From Pseudomonadota bacterium (GTDB taxonomy: Bacteria; Pseudomonadota; Alphaproteobacteria; Caulobacterales; Caulobacteraceae): 24,121 bases of DNA. Numbering within the stretch: the first letter of the stretch is position 1; each line of letters begins with the position of its first letter. Location: assembly GCA_023445705.1 (NCBI GenBank), contig JAEXKM010000317.1, positions 1-24,121 on the forward strand, in the 5' to 3' direction. The notes under the pieces were generated by a model, which was not told the DNA's origin, searched no databases, and was given only the letters and a program-made list of their open reading frames with translations. Of the stretch, positions 1 through 6,673 are shown in pieces. The position numbers and the translations under genes were made by a program.

Positions 1-213
1 GGGCAGAGGGTCGAGACGGCGCTGGCGGCGCTGCGGGCGTTCGACGCTGAGGGCGGTTCCCAGGAGGATCGGGCGTCGGTCCTGAAGGAGGCCGCGCGGG
101 CGGTCTGGTACTATTTCATTCAGCGCGAGGCCTGCGGCATTCGCAATCAGAAGCCGGCCATCGAGCACTACGGCATCCCGCGCGAGGTGCTGATGCGGCT
201 CGGCGCTTCCTAG
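1..213 (+). CDS. Small uncharacterised protein, C-terminal part (possibly DUF6665)
   Basis: An open frame enters from the left edge and ends at TAG 211-213, giving the last 70 residues of a protein whose start lies outside the window. The visible part is helical and charged, with a WYYFIQREACG segment followed by HYGIP and a short C-terminal tail. That pattern resembles a family of small alphaproteobacterial proteins of unknown function which I recall as DUF6665, but I cannot confirm the family without a search. No catalytic motif or membrane segment is visible. Its stop codon shares the palindrome CTAG with the stop of the convergent ohrR gene, so there is no room for a terminator between them. 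Function is unknown. Confidence 0.6.
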   Translation, partial: GQRVETALAALRAFDAEGGSQEDRASVLKEAARAVWYYFIQREACGIRNQKPAIEHYGIPREVLMRLGAS

Positions 214-695
214 GCGCCGCCCTTCATGCGGCGGGCGAGGTCCTGCAGGGTCGCGCGCAATTCCACGATGTCCTCGATCGGCAGGTGAAGCTGGCAGGCG
301 AGGGCGTGCGGGACCTCGGCGGCCTTCTCGCGCAGGGCTTGGCCGGCGGCAGTGAGTTCGACCTGAAGTTTGCGCTCGTCCTCGGGATCGCGGCGGCGGG
401 TGACGAAACCGGCCGCCTCCAGGCGCTTCAAGAGCGGAGTGAGGGTGCCGGAGTCGAGGTCCAGCGCATGGCCCAGCGCCTTCACGGTTCGCGGCGCCTG
501 CTCCCAGAGCGCGAGCATCACCAGGTATTGCGGATAGGTCAGTCCCAGCGGCTCGAGCAGCGGCCGGTAGGCGCGCGTGACCATCCCGCTGGCGGCGTAG
601 AGCGCAAAGCAGAGCTGGTTGTCGAGGCGCAGCAGATCGCCGGCCGCGGGTGCGGCCGGCGTCGTCGTGATCTTGCGCTTGGTTTTCGCGGTCAT
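210..695 (-). CDS. ohrR: OhrR, MarR-family organic-peroxide-sensing repressor
   Basis: This 161-residue protein has the MarR winged-helix layout. The recognition region lies around SGTLTPLLKRLEAAGFV and is followed by the wing DPEDERK. Cys29, in NQLCFAL near the N-terminus, is at the position of the peroxide-sensing cysteine of OhrR proteins. A second cysteine, Cys134, near the C-terminus is compatible with the two-cysteine OhrR type that forms an intersubunit disulfide. The ATG at 695 overlaps the ohr stop codon (ATGA, 692-695), so the two genes are translationally coupled in one minus-strand operon. The longer open frame reaching 947 only runs antisense through ohr and lacks family similarity. 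The protein is expected to repress its own operon through the operator at 1121-1135 and to release it on oxidation by organic hydroperoxides. Confidence 0.95.
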   Translation of the reverse strand: MTAKTKRKITTTPAAPAAGDLLRLDNQLCFALYAASGMVTRAYRPLLEPLGLTYPQYLVMLALWEQAPRTVKALGHALDLDSGTLTPLLKRLEAAGFVTRRRDPEDERKLQVELTAAGQALREKAAEVPHALACQLHLPIEDIVELRATLQDLARRMKGGA

Positions 696-1111
696 AGAGC
701 CTGTACGGATATCGCAACATCGACGTTGCCGCGAATGGCGTTTGAATAGGGGCAGACCTGGTGCGCGGCGGCGACGAGGGCTTCGGCTGCGGACTGGTCC
801 AGGCCCTGGGTTTCGGCGTCGAGCGCCACGCCGAGCTTGAAGCCGCCTTCCGCGCGAGGGTGCAACTCGACCGTCGCGGTGACCGCCGCACCCTTGAGCG
901 GGATCTTCTGCTGGCCGGCGATGAAGCGGACGGCGTTTTCGAAACAAGCGGCGTAGCCGGCGGCGAAGAGCTGCTCAGGGTTCGTGCCGCCGCCCTTGCC
1001 GCCCATCTCGCGCGGGAGGGCGAGATCGAGGCTGAGCAGGCCGTCCTGGCTTTCGACGTGGCCGGCGCGGCCACCGACGGCGCGGGCTTGGGTGGCGTAG
1101 AGAGTGGTCAT
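692..1111 (-). CDS. ohr: Ohr, organic hydroperoxide resistance protein (thiol peroxidase)
   Basis: This 139-residue protein is of normal Ohr length and belongs to the OsmC/Ohr superfamily. It reduces organic and fatty-acid hydroperoxides in the cytoplasm, using lipoylated proteins as electron source in characterised members. The peroxidatic cysteine is Cys56 in GYAACFENAV. The resolving cysteine is Cys120 in the signature VCPYSNA. The N-terminus MTTLYATQARAVGGR is typical of the family, which supports the ATG at 1111 over the TTG at 1144. It is the first gene of an ohr-ohrR operon on the minus strand. A short AT-rich leader with an OhrR-type palindrome lies directly upstream. Confidence 0.97.
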   Translation of the reverse strand: MTTLYATQARAVGGRAGHVESQDGLLSLDLALPREMGGKGGGTNPEQLFAAGYAACFENAVRFIAGQQKIPLKGAAVTATVELHPRAEGGFKLGVALDAETQGLDQSAAEALVAAAHQVCPYSNAIRGNVDVAISVQAL

Positions 1112-1120
1112 GAGATTGTT

Positions 1121-1135
1121 TCCAATTAAATTGTA
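1121..1135 (-). promoter_or_regulatory. OhrR operator upstream of ohr
   Basis: On the minus strand this reads TACAATTTAATTGGA, a 15-bp inverted repeat around a central base in which six of seven base pairs match. It is very close to the TACAATT-A-AATTGTA operator known for OhrR repressors. Its right edge is 9 bases upstream of the ohr start codon. It contains TACAAT, which could serve as a -10 box, so repressor binding would block transcription directly. I see no convincing -35 at standard spacing. Confidence 0.85.
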
Positions 1136-1139
1136 CGCA

Positions 1140-1152
1140 ATCAAATATTGAT
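1140..1152. promoter_or_regulatory. Second inverted repeat in the ohr promoter region
   Basis: ATCAA-ATA-TTGAT is a perfect 5-bp inverted repeat with a 3-bp spacer. It is centred 18 bp from the centre of the OhrR operator, a little under two helical turns. It may be a half-conserved second OhrR site or a site for another regulator. Its short length makes chance occurrence possible, although this is one of the few AT-rich islands in the region. Confidence 0.35.
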
Positions 1153-1188
1153 AATGGTCGGCGGTTCAAGGCCCCGGCGGCGAAAAAG

Positions 1189-1923
1189 TCAGATGTGGGC
1201 GTAACGGCGGCGTCGAAGCGCAGAGCCCAGCAGGACGAAGCCCGTGGTCATCGAGGCCCAGACAGCGGGTTCGGGCACAGGCGATCCGACGACCTGCGAG
1301 GCCGAGGCGATCGAGAAATCGTCCAGGCCGAAGATGTCGGCGTAGTCACCGTTGTCGAAGAAGATCGAGGTGTAGGTCTGCGCCAAGTCGTAGAACCCGA
1401 AGAACAGCAGGGAGCCGGTGGTCGAGCCGTCGACGCCGACGCCGGCCGGAACGGCGAGGCTCACGACCTCGCCCGAGAGCGCCGTGAGCTGGAGCGTGAG
1501 GTGACCGTCGAAGTCGCCGACATCGGTGGCGTAGAAGCCGAAGGCGGCGATGGGCGAGGAGAAATCCATGCGGATCGTCGAATAGGCGTTCAGGTACTTC
1601 TCGCCGCTGGTCGGATAGCGGCCGGCGATGTTCTCGCCGCCAAGCACCACGCCGCCGAGGACTGTGGCGGTTCCAGCGCCCGGAAACGGCGAGCTTAGGA
1701 TGGCCTCTTCGCCCGCAGGGAAGCTTTCGAAGGATTCGGTCCCGACGCCGGCGAGATGGGAAAAGAAGGCGTTCCGGGCTGCGTCAGACTGAACCGGAGC
1801 TGGCTGGGCCGGATCGCCGGCGAGGTTCACGTCCTCGCCAAAGAAGGTCACGGGCGCGGCGGTCGCGGAACTGGCGATCAGAGCCGCGACGGCCATGGTT
1901 CCAAGCAACAAGCGAACGCGCAT
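1189..1923 (-). CDS. PEP-CTERM sorting-domain exported protein
   Basis: This 244-residue protein starts with a Sec signal peptide (MRVRLLLGTMAVAALIASSA, probable cleavage after ATA or TAA near residue 23). It ends with a PEP-CTERM sorting signal: Pro-Glu-Pro at 217-219 followed by AVW, a hydrophobic segment at about 222-236 and RRRR at 237-240. The AVWASM variant after PEP resembles the PEPAxWAMM form common in alphaproteobacteria. Proteins with this tail are recognised by an exosortase, cleaved, and delivered to the surface or exopolysaccharide matrix. The central part is rich in beta-strand-like, Gly- and aromatic-rich sequence with no enzymatic motif, so it is probably a structural surface protein. 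No exosortase or polysaccharide gene lies in this window. The ATG at 1923 gives the complete signal peptide. Confidence 0.85.
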   Translation of the reverse strand: MRVRLLLGTMAVAALIASSATAAPVTFFGEDVNLAGDPAQPAPVQSDAARNAFFSHLAGVGTESFESFPAGEEAILSSPFPGAGTATVLGGVVLGGENIAGRYPTSGEKYLNAYSTIRMDFSSPIAAFGFYATDVGDFDGHLTLQLTALSGEVVSLAVPAGVGVDGSTTGSLLFFGFYDLAQTYTSIFFDNGDYADIFGLDDFSIASASQVVGSPVPEPAVWASMTTGFVLLGSALRRRRYAHI

Positions 1924-2026
1924 GGGCAGCTCCGCTTACTAAGGATCCTCAAGCCCCAATGTTCGAACCAAGTCCCCCGGCGGCGCAAGCGCAATCGCGC
2001 GGAATGCGCGTCCTGTGGAGCGCGGC

Positions 2027-2046
2027 GCCACGCCCGCTTGCGTGGC
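2027..2046. other. Hairpin in the PEP-CTERM/nucleoside-transporter intergenic region
   Basis: GCCACGC-CCGCTT-GCGTGGC is a perfect 7-bp stem with a 6-base loop, about 100 bases before the transporter start. No T-run follows on either strand, so it does not look like a standard terminator. It may be a leader structure of the transporter mRNA or have no function. The rest of the 1924-2144 gap shows no further structure that I can support. Confidence 0.3.
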
Positions 2047-2144
2047 CATGGGGTCCGTAGTCAAAAGGCGTCAAACACCGCGTCATGGGGCGCGGGGGTA
2101 AGAGATATTGGATCGCCGCGCGGCGGGCGGTCCGGGGGCCATGA

Positions 2145-3422
2145 ATGTTCCGACCTGAAAACGCCCAGAGCCTGGCCGGCTTGGGTTTCGTTATCGCCGC
2201 ATGCTGGGCGTTGTCGGAGAACAGGAAAGCCTTCCCCTGGAAGCTGGCCCTGGGTTCGATCGCGGTGCAGATCGGGCTGATCCTGCTGCTGTTCGGAATG
2301 CCCGGCGCCCAGGCGGTGATCGAGGCGCTCAACAACGGCGTCGATGGGCTGGCGGCGGCGACGTCCAAGGGCACTCAGTTCGTGTTCGGTTACATGGGCG
2401 GAGGCGATCAGCCGTATGAGGTGACCAATTCCGGCGCCCTGTTCGTGTTCGCCTTCCAGGTGCTGCCGCTGATCCTGGTGATCTCGGCGCTTTCGGCGGT
2501 GCTGTGGCACTGGGGAATCCTGAAGGCGATCACCCGTGCGTTCGGTCTGCTGTTCCAGAAGACCATGGGGCTGGGCGGCGCCTCGGCCCTGGCGGTGGCG
2601 GTCAATATCTTCCTTGGAATGATCGAGAGCCCGATCGTCATCCGCGCCTATCTCGACAAGCTGACCCGCTCGGAACTCTTCCTGATGATGGTGGTCGGGC
2701 TGGCGACGGTGGCCGGCTCGACCATGGTCGCCTACGCCACGATCCTGAAGGCGGTGCTGCCCAATGCGGCGGCCCACGTCCTGGTCGCCTCGATCATCTC
2801 GGCCCCGGCCGGCATCCTGCTGGCGCGGATCATGATCCCGGAGAAGCCGGGGCAGGGCGGCTTCTACGCCGACTACGGCTCGCTGCTGAAATACGACTCG
2901 TCCATCGACGCCATCAGCAAGGGCACGATGGACGGCCTGACCGTGGTGCTGAACATCTCGGCGATCCTCATCGTGTTTGTGGCCTTCGTGGCCATCGGCA
3001 ACGGCCTCCTGTCGGTGCTGCCGGCCGTGAACGGCGCGCCGCTGACCATCGAGCGTATCCTGGGCGTGGTGTTCGCGCCGCTGGCCTGGGCCATGGGCGT
3101 GCATTGGGACGAAGCGCTGAAGGCCGGCTACCTGCTGGGCGTGAAGCTGATGCTCACCGAGTTCATCGCCTTCATCCAGTTGGGCGCGGCGCCCACCGCG
3201 GAGATGAGCGAGCGCACGCGGATGATCCTCACCTATGCGCTCTGCGGCTTCGCTAACGTGGGGTCAGTCGGGATAACCGTATCGGGCATGGGCGTCTTGA
3301 TGCCCGAGCGTCGCAGCGAGATCATCGGAATGGTGTGGAAGGCGCTGCTGGCCGGCTTCCTCGCCACCTGCATGACGGGGGCGCTGGTGGGCGCGATGCC
3401 GCGGGAACTGTTCGGGCAATAG
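2145..3422 (+). CDS. CNT-family (NupC-type) nucleoside transporter
   Basis: This 425-residue polytopic inner-membrane protein matches the concentrative nucleoside transporter family in length (about 400 residues) and architecture. The early hydrophobic segments are about 10-25 and 33-52. The gate domain lies around residues 100-180 and includes the Gly-rich stretch GLGGASALAVAVNIFLG followed by MIESP, at the position of the family's substrate-binding signature. The segment GLATVAGSTMVAYA is typical of NupC proteins. The C-terminal nucleoside-transporter domain includes GFANVGSVGI. Members import nucleosides with protons or sodium. The ATG at 2145 keeps a normal N-terminus, though the ribosome-binding site is weak (gggggcc). 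A glutathione S-transferase gene follows after about 50 bases. Substrate range cannot be read from the sequence. Confidence 0.9.
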   Translation: MFRPENAQSLAGLGFVIAACWALSENRKAFPWKLALGSIAVQIGLILLLFGMPGAQAVIEALNNGVDGLAAATSKGTQFVFGYMGGGDQPYEVTNSGALFVFAFQVLPLILVISALSAVLWHWGILKAITRAFGLLFQKTMGLGGASALAVAVNIFLGMIESPIVIRAYLDKLTRSELFLMMVVGLATVAGSTMVAYATILKAVLPNAAAHVLVASIISAPAGILLARIMIPEKPGQGGFYADYGSLLKYDSSIDAISKGTMDGLTVVLNISAILIVFVAFVAIGNGLLSVLPAVNGAPLTIERILGVVFAPLAWAMGVHWDEALKAGYLLGVKLMLTEFIAFIQLGAAPTAEMSERTRMILTYALCGFANVGSVGITVSGMGVLMPERRSEIIGMVWKALLAGFLATCMTGALVGAMPRELFGQ

Positions 3423-3450
3423 GAGCGGCGTCACCTCGACGAACCGCTCC
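3422..3450 (+). other. Inverted repeat between transporter and GST genes
   Basis: GGAGCGG (3422-3428) and CCGCTCC (3444-3450) form a perfect 7-bp stem around a 15-base loop that begins at the last base of the transporter stop codon. There is no T-run after it, so it may act as an mRNA-stabilising 3' structure or partial attenuator between the two genes rather than a full terminator. Confidence 0.35.
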
Positions 3451-3473
3451 GGGCCGCCGGGGAGGAGACGAGG

Positions 3474-4091
3474 ATGAAGCTCTACGACACGCCGATGGCG
3501 CCCAATCCGCGCCGAGTGCGCTGGGTGATGGCCGAGAAGGGCGTCGACGACATCGAGGTCGTCGCCCTCAACCTGATCCAGGGCGAACACAAGCAGGCCG
3601 ACTATCTGGGCAAGGCCGGCCTTCCCAACGTGCCGGCGCTGGAGATGGACTGCGGGACGACGATCACAGAGTCGATCGCCATCTGCCGCTATCTGGAAAG
3701 CGTCTATCCCGACCCGAACCTGTTCGGCAGCGACGCCCGCGAGGCGGCGGTGATCGAGATGTGGCTGCGCCGCGCCGAGATGCTGGTGGCCAACCCCTTC
3801 ATGCTGGGCGTGCGCCACACCCATCCGGCCTTGGCCGCGCTGGAGGCGCCCAACCCGCCGGTCGGCGAGTACAACAAGGAGATCGGCCTGCGGGGGCTGA
3901 AGGTCCTGGACCGGCGCCTGGCCGAGAGCACGTGGCTGGCGGGCGAACGCCTGAGCATCGCCGACATCGTCGCCTATATCGGCATCGACTTCACGCGCAT
4001 GATCAAGCTGCAGATCCCTGAGGACCTGACGCATCTGCAGCGCTGGATGGACGTCATGCGCGCGCGGCCGGCGGCGAAGGCCGGAATGTAG
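3474..4091 (+). CDS. Glutathione S-transferase family protein
   Basis: This 205-residue protein has the length and two-domain plan of a cytosolic GST. The N-terminal thioredoxin-fold domain (about 1-80) starts MKLYDTPMAPNPRRV. It has the cis-proline motif NVPAL (Pro54) and the glutathione-gamma-glutamyl contact ES (residues 66-67) before the CRYLE helix. The C-terminal all-helical domain contains the conserved N-capping/hydrophobic-staple region LSIADIVAY. The candidate activating residue is Tyr4 or another hydroxyl residue in the first strand; no N-terminal cysteine of the beta-class type is present. A strong ribosome-binding site (ggagg) precedes the ATG at 3474. The physiological substrate is unknown, and the gene may be co-transcribed with the upstream transporter. 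Confidence 0.92.
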   Translation: MKLYDTPMAPNPRRVRWVMAEKGVDDIEVVALNLIQGEHKQADYLGKAGLPNVPALEMDCGTTITESIAICRYLESVYPDPNLFGSDAREAAVIEMWLRRAEMLVANPFMLGVRHTHPALAALEAPNPPVGEYNKEIGLRGLKVLDRRLAESTWLAGERLSIADIVAYIGIDFTRMIKLQIPEDLTHLQRWMDVMRARPAAKAGM

Positions 4092-4097
4092 CCCGCG

Positions 4098-4337
4098 CTA
4101 CTTCTTGAGGGTTCGCCAGATCGACCGTGCGCCGTAGGAGGCGACCAGGCCGGCGAAGATGCAGAGTACGATCTCCATCGACAGGTTCACCACCTCGTCA
4201 GGGGCCGCAGGCCGGCCGCGGGTGATGACCATGAAGACGATGAGATTCATGGCCATGAACAGGAAGACGGGCCCGGCGAGCAGCACCATGGCGGCCGAGG
4301 GGGCGAGCTTCTTCATCGTTTCGGCGTCGAGCTTCAT
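4098..4337 (-). CDS. Small inner-membrane protein of unknown function
   Basis: This 79-residue protein starts MKLDAETMKK and has two hydrophobic segments, about residues 13-38 and 52-70. They are joined by a short polar loop (TRGRPAAPDEVVN), and the protein ends in a basic tail (WRTLKK). I recognise no family. Its ATG overlaps the stop of the thioesterase gene (ATGA, 4334-4337), so translation is probably coupled and the two products may work together. It is convergent with the GST gene, with six bases between the stop codons. The longer frame upstream of 4337 is antisense or alternative reading through the thioesterase gene and was discarded. Confidence 0.75.
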   Translation of the reverse strand: MKLDAETMKKLAPSAAMVLLAGPVFLFMAMNLIVFMVITRGRPAAPDEVVNLSMEIVLCIFAGLVASYGARSIWRTLKK

Positions 4338-4798
4338 CCAACGGTCCTCGGACGGGTCTTCTTGATGATGGCCGAGAAGTTCATGACCGCCTCGTCGCCG
4401 GTGGTGATGAGGCCGCGGACGAAGACCATGCTGCGGCCGGCCTTCACGACCTCGCCGCGGCATTCGACCAGCGAGCCCTGGGGCACGGCGCCCACGAAGT
4501 CGCCGTTGAAGGAGGCGGTGACGCTGCGGCTGTCCTGCAGCGCATCGCGCGCGATCACGAACAGGCAGTAGTCGGCGAAGGTCATGATGGCGCCGCCGTG
4601 CATGAAGCCGCCGCCGTTCATGTGATGCTTCTCCGCCCGCATGGCGCAGACAGGCCGACCGTCGTCGTCGAGGCGGTAATAGAAGGGACCCGCGTGGTCT
4701 TCGAACGGGTCGTTGCCGTACAGCACCCAGCCGGCCCATTCGCCGTCCTTGACGACCTGGTGCTTCCAGCCGCCGATCTGTTCTTCGCCGCCGTCCAT
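4334..4798 (-). CDS. PaaI-type hotdog thioesterase
   Basis: This 154-residue protein has the single hotdog-fold signature of the 4HBT/PaaI superfamily. The motif NGGGFMHGGAIMTFADYC near residues 61-78 contains the HGG turn and the acidic residue on the central helix that normally activates water for thioester hydrolysis. The C-terminal strands (GEVVKAGRSMVFVRG) are also typical. It should hydrolyse acyl-CoA or aryl-CoA thioesters in the cytoplasm. The first 55 residues are less conserved and include an aromatic-rich segment (WVLYGNDPFEDHAGPFYY), seen in PaaI-like proteins acting on medium-chain or aromatic CoA esters. It is transcribed divergently from the thiolase, sharing a 100-bp regulatory region with two palindromes, which places it in the same acyl-CoA metabolic theme. 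Confidence 0.9.
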   Translation of the reverse strand: MDGGEEQIGGWKHQVVKDGEWAGWVLYGNDPFEDHAGPFYYRLDDDGRPVCAMRAEKHHMNGGGFMHGGAIMTFADYCLFVIARDALQDSRSVTASFNGDFVGAVPQGSLVECRGEVVKAGRSMVFVRGLITTGDEAVMNFSAIIKKTRPRTVG

Positions 4799-4814
4799 CC
4801 GTGAGTCCCCTCCG

Positions 4815-4828
4815 ACCCCTTAAGGGGT
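4815..4828. promoter_or_regulatory. 14-bp perfect palindrome upstream of the thioesterase
   Basis: ACCCCTTAAGGGGT is a perfect, spacer-free palindrome 16 bases before the thioesterase ATG and about 70 bases before the thiolase ATG. Its position in the shared divergent promoter region suggests an operator, but I recognise no specific regulator for it. In RNA it could also form only a weak, loop-strained hairpin, so a protein-binding role is more plausible. Confidence 0.4.
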
Positions 4829-4844
4829 TTGCTCGTTACGCCTT

Positions 4845-4858
4845 CAAACACTAGTTTG
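4845..4858. promoter_or_regulatory. PsrA/FadR-type operator (CAAAC-N4-GTTTG)
   Basis: CAAAC-ACTA-GTTTG is a perfect inverted repeat matching the (G/C)AAAC-N2-4-GTTT(G/C) consensus of the TetR-family fatty-acid regulator PsrA. It lies midway between the divergent thioesterase (46 bases) and thiolase (40 bases) start codons, and would overlap a weak possible thiolase promoter (TTGCTC at 4829, TAGTTT at 4852). PsrA-type repressors release on binding long-chain fatty acids or acyl-CoA, which fits control of acyl-CoA degradation genes. The regulator itself is not in the window. Confidence 0.55.
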
Positions 4859-4898
4859 CGGCCCTTACCAGCAGCGAACTAGGCGGCGAGAAACCAGG

Positions 4899-6107
4899 AT
4901 GCAAGGCCGGACTGTATATCTGTGTGGCGGACTTCGGACGCCGATCGGCCGTTATGCGGGCGCGCTTTCCAAAGTGCGCGCCGACGACCTGGCCGCACAT
5001 CCCCTCAAGGCGCTGATGGCCGCCTATCCCAAGCTCGACTGGGCGCGGGTCGACGAGGTGATCTACGGCTGCGTGAACCAGGCCGGCGAAGACAACCGCA
5101 ACGTGGCGCGCATGGCGCTGCTGCTGGCGGGGATGCCCGAGAGCGTGCCCGGCATGACGGTGAACCGGCTCTGCGCCTCGGGCCTGGACGCCGTGATCGC
5201 CGGCGCCCGCGCCATCGCGTCGGGCGACGCGGACCTGATCGTCGCCGGCGGGGTGGAGAGCATGAGCCGCTCGCCCTTCGTGATGGCCAAGCCAGACACC
5301 GCGTTTTCGCGCAGCCCGGAGATCTACGACACCACGATCGGCTGGCGCTTCGTGAACCCGGCGCTGAAGAAGCAATACGGCGTCGACGCCATGCCGGAGA
5401 CGGCGGAGAACGTGGCGGCCGACTACCAGATCAAACGTGAAGACCAAGACGCCTTCGCCCAGCGCAGCCAGGCGCGGGTCGGCGCGGCCCGCGCGGCCGG
5501 CTTCTTCGAAGGCGAGATCGCGCCGGTGACCATCAAGGATCGCAAGGGCGAGACGGTGGTGGCCCAGGACGAGCATCCGCGGCCGGACACCACGCTGGAC
5601 GCGCTGAAGGCGCTAAAGCCGATCGTTCGCGAAGACGGCACGGTCACGGCCGGCAACGCCTCCGGCGTCAATGACGGCGCAGCGGCGCTGCTGCTGGCCT
5701 CGGCCGAGATGGTCGAGAAACTGGGCCTGGAGCCGCTGGCCCGTATCCAGGGCGGCGCGGCCGGCGGCGTTGCGCCGCGCATCATGGGCGTGGGCCCGAT
5801 CCCGGCGGTGGAAAAGCTGACGGCGCGCCTGGGCGTGAAGGTCGGCGACTTCGACGTCATCGAACTGAACGAGGCCTTCGCGGCCCAGGCCCTGGCCTGC
5901 ACCCGCGCCTGGGGGCTGGCCGACGACGCGGCTCATGTGAACGCCCACGGCGGGGCGATCGCCATCGGCCACCCGCTCGGCGCTTCGGGCGCGCGGATCG
6001 CCCTGACGGCGGCGCGTACGCTCAAGCTGAATGGCGGAGAGCAGGCGCTGGCCACCATGTGCGTCGGCGTGGGGCAGGGTTCGGCCCTGGCTTTGGCGCG
6101 CGCCTGA
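4899..6107 (+). CDS. pcaF: Thiolase, 3-oxoadipyl-CoA thiolase (PcaF/PaaJ) type
   Basis: This 402-residue degradative thiolase has the full catalytic set: nucleophile Cys92 in VNRLCASGLDAV, His358 in GGAIAIGHPLGASG and Cys388 in TMCVGVGQG. Sequence blocks such as GCVNQAGEDNRNVARMA, DTTIGWRFVNP and MPETAENVA are those of 3-oxoadipyl-CoA thiolases. These cleave 3-oxoadipyl-CoA to succinyl-CoA and acetyl-CoA at the end of the beta-ketoadipate and phenylacetate pathways. No other pca or paa gene is visible here, and the neighbours (acyl-CoA dehydrogenase, thioesterase) would equally suit a general beta-oxidation role. The substrate assignment is therefore an inference from similarity. The ATG at 4899 gives a normal N-terminus. 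The next gene starts within the stop codon (TGATG). Confidence 0.85.
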   Translation: MQGRTVYLCGGLRTPIGRYAGALSKVRADDLAAHPLKALMAAYPKLDWARVDEVIYGCVNQAGEDNRNVARMALLLAGMPESVPGMTVNRLCASGLDAVIAGARAIASGDADLIVAGGVESMSRSPFVMAKPDTAFSRSPEIYDTTIGWRFVNPALKKQYGVDAMPETAENVAADYQIKREDQDAFAQRSQARVGAARAAGFFEGEIAPVTIKDRKGETVVAQDEHPRPDTTLDALKALKPIVREDGTVTAGNASGVNDGAAALLLASAEMVEKLGLEPLARIQGGAAGGVAPRIMGVGPIPAVEKLTARLGVKVGDFDVIELNEAFAAQALACTRAWGLADDAAHVNAHGGAIAIGHPLGASGARIALTAARTLKLNGGEQALATMCVGVGQGSALALARA

Positions 6108-6646
6108 TGCGCCGGGCCACGATCGCAGTCCTGGCCCTGAGCCTGGCGGGCGCCGCGCAAGCGCAGGAGCCCGCCGCAAAGCGCTCGGACGACATGGTCG
6201 ATGCGCTGGCCGCGGCGGGCCTCGACCCCGAGACCAAGGTCGAGAACGGCAAGGTCCAGGTCATGCTGCAGCAGCGGGCGATCATCCGGCTGGCGCAGGG
6301 CGGGGAGCCGGTGCTGGCGGATGTCGAGACCGGGCGTCTCGGCCTGGCCCTGCCCGATGGCGCCGAGACCTACAAGGGGGTCGGGGCGAACCGGATGGCG
6401 TTCGCCCTGGACGCTTCCCCGCAGAAGCGTCAGTCCATCATGAAGGTCTGGAACGGTTTGGCCGTGCCGGTCGCCTTCGAGACCGAGATCGCCGCCGTCC
6501 GCCAAGGACAGCTCATGCGACGTATGACCTCAGTGTGCGTCGTGCCGGCCGGAGGCACGAACGTCGAAACCTGGCCCGACCCGGTCGTGGCCGTGACCAT
6601 CCAGAAGTTCGCCCCGCCCGCGGCGGACACTCCCACCTGCGACTAG
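6107..6646 (+). CDS. Exported protein of unknown function
   Basis: This 179-residue protein starts MRRATIAVLALSLAGAAQAQ, a clear Sec signal peptide with a probable AQA cleavage site near residue 19. The mature part (about 160 residues) has no repeats or membrane segments. It has two cysteines near the C-terminus (MTSVCVV and TPTCD at the very end), which could form a disulfide in the periplasm. I do not recognise the family. The start is chosen at the ATG overlapping the thiolase stop (TGATG). A longer frame from 6059 would lie inside the thiolase gene and bury the signal peptide. It sits between thiolase and acyl-CoA dehydrogenase and is probably co-transcribed, but nothing in it suggests a role in CoA metabolism. 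Confidence 0.8.
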   Translation: MRRATIAVLALSLAGAAQAQEPAAKRSDDMVDALAAAGLDPETKVENGKVQVMLQQRAIIRLAQGGEPVLADVETGRLGLALPDGAETYKGVGANRMAFALDASPQKRQSIMKVWNGLAVPVAFETEIAAVRQGQLMRRMTSVCVVPAGGTNVETWPDPVVAVTIQKFAPPAADTPTCD

Positions 6647-6673
6647 CCCACCTGCAACTAACTGAGACTCTTC

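Noticed and set aside
2027..2046. Riboswitch in the leader of the nucleoside transporter
   Set aside because: Only one simple hairpin is visible, without the conserved core of any purine-type riboswitch or other known class.
2061..3104. Open frame on the minus strand opposite the nucleoside transporter
   Set aside because: It is a His/Gln/Arg-rich shadow of the transporter gene without any recognisable domain.
5613..6179. Minus-strand open frames opposite the thiolase
   Set aside because: They are antisense to an enzyme with all catalytic residues, have no ribosome-binding site, and show mirrored composition.
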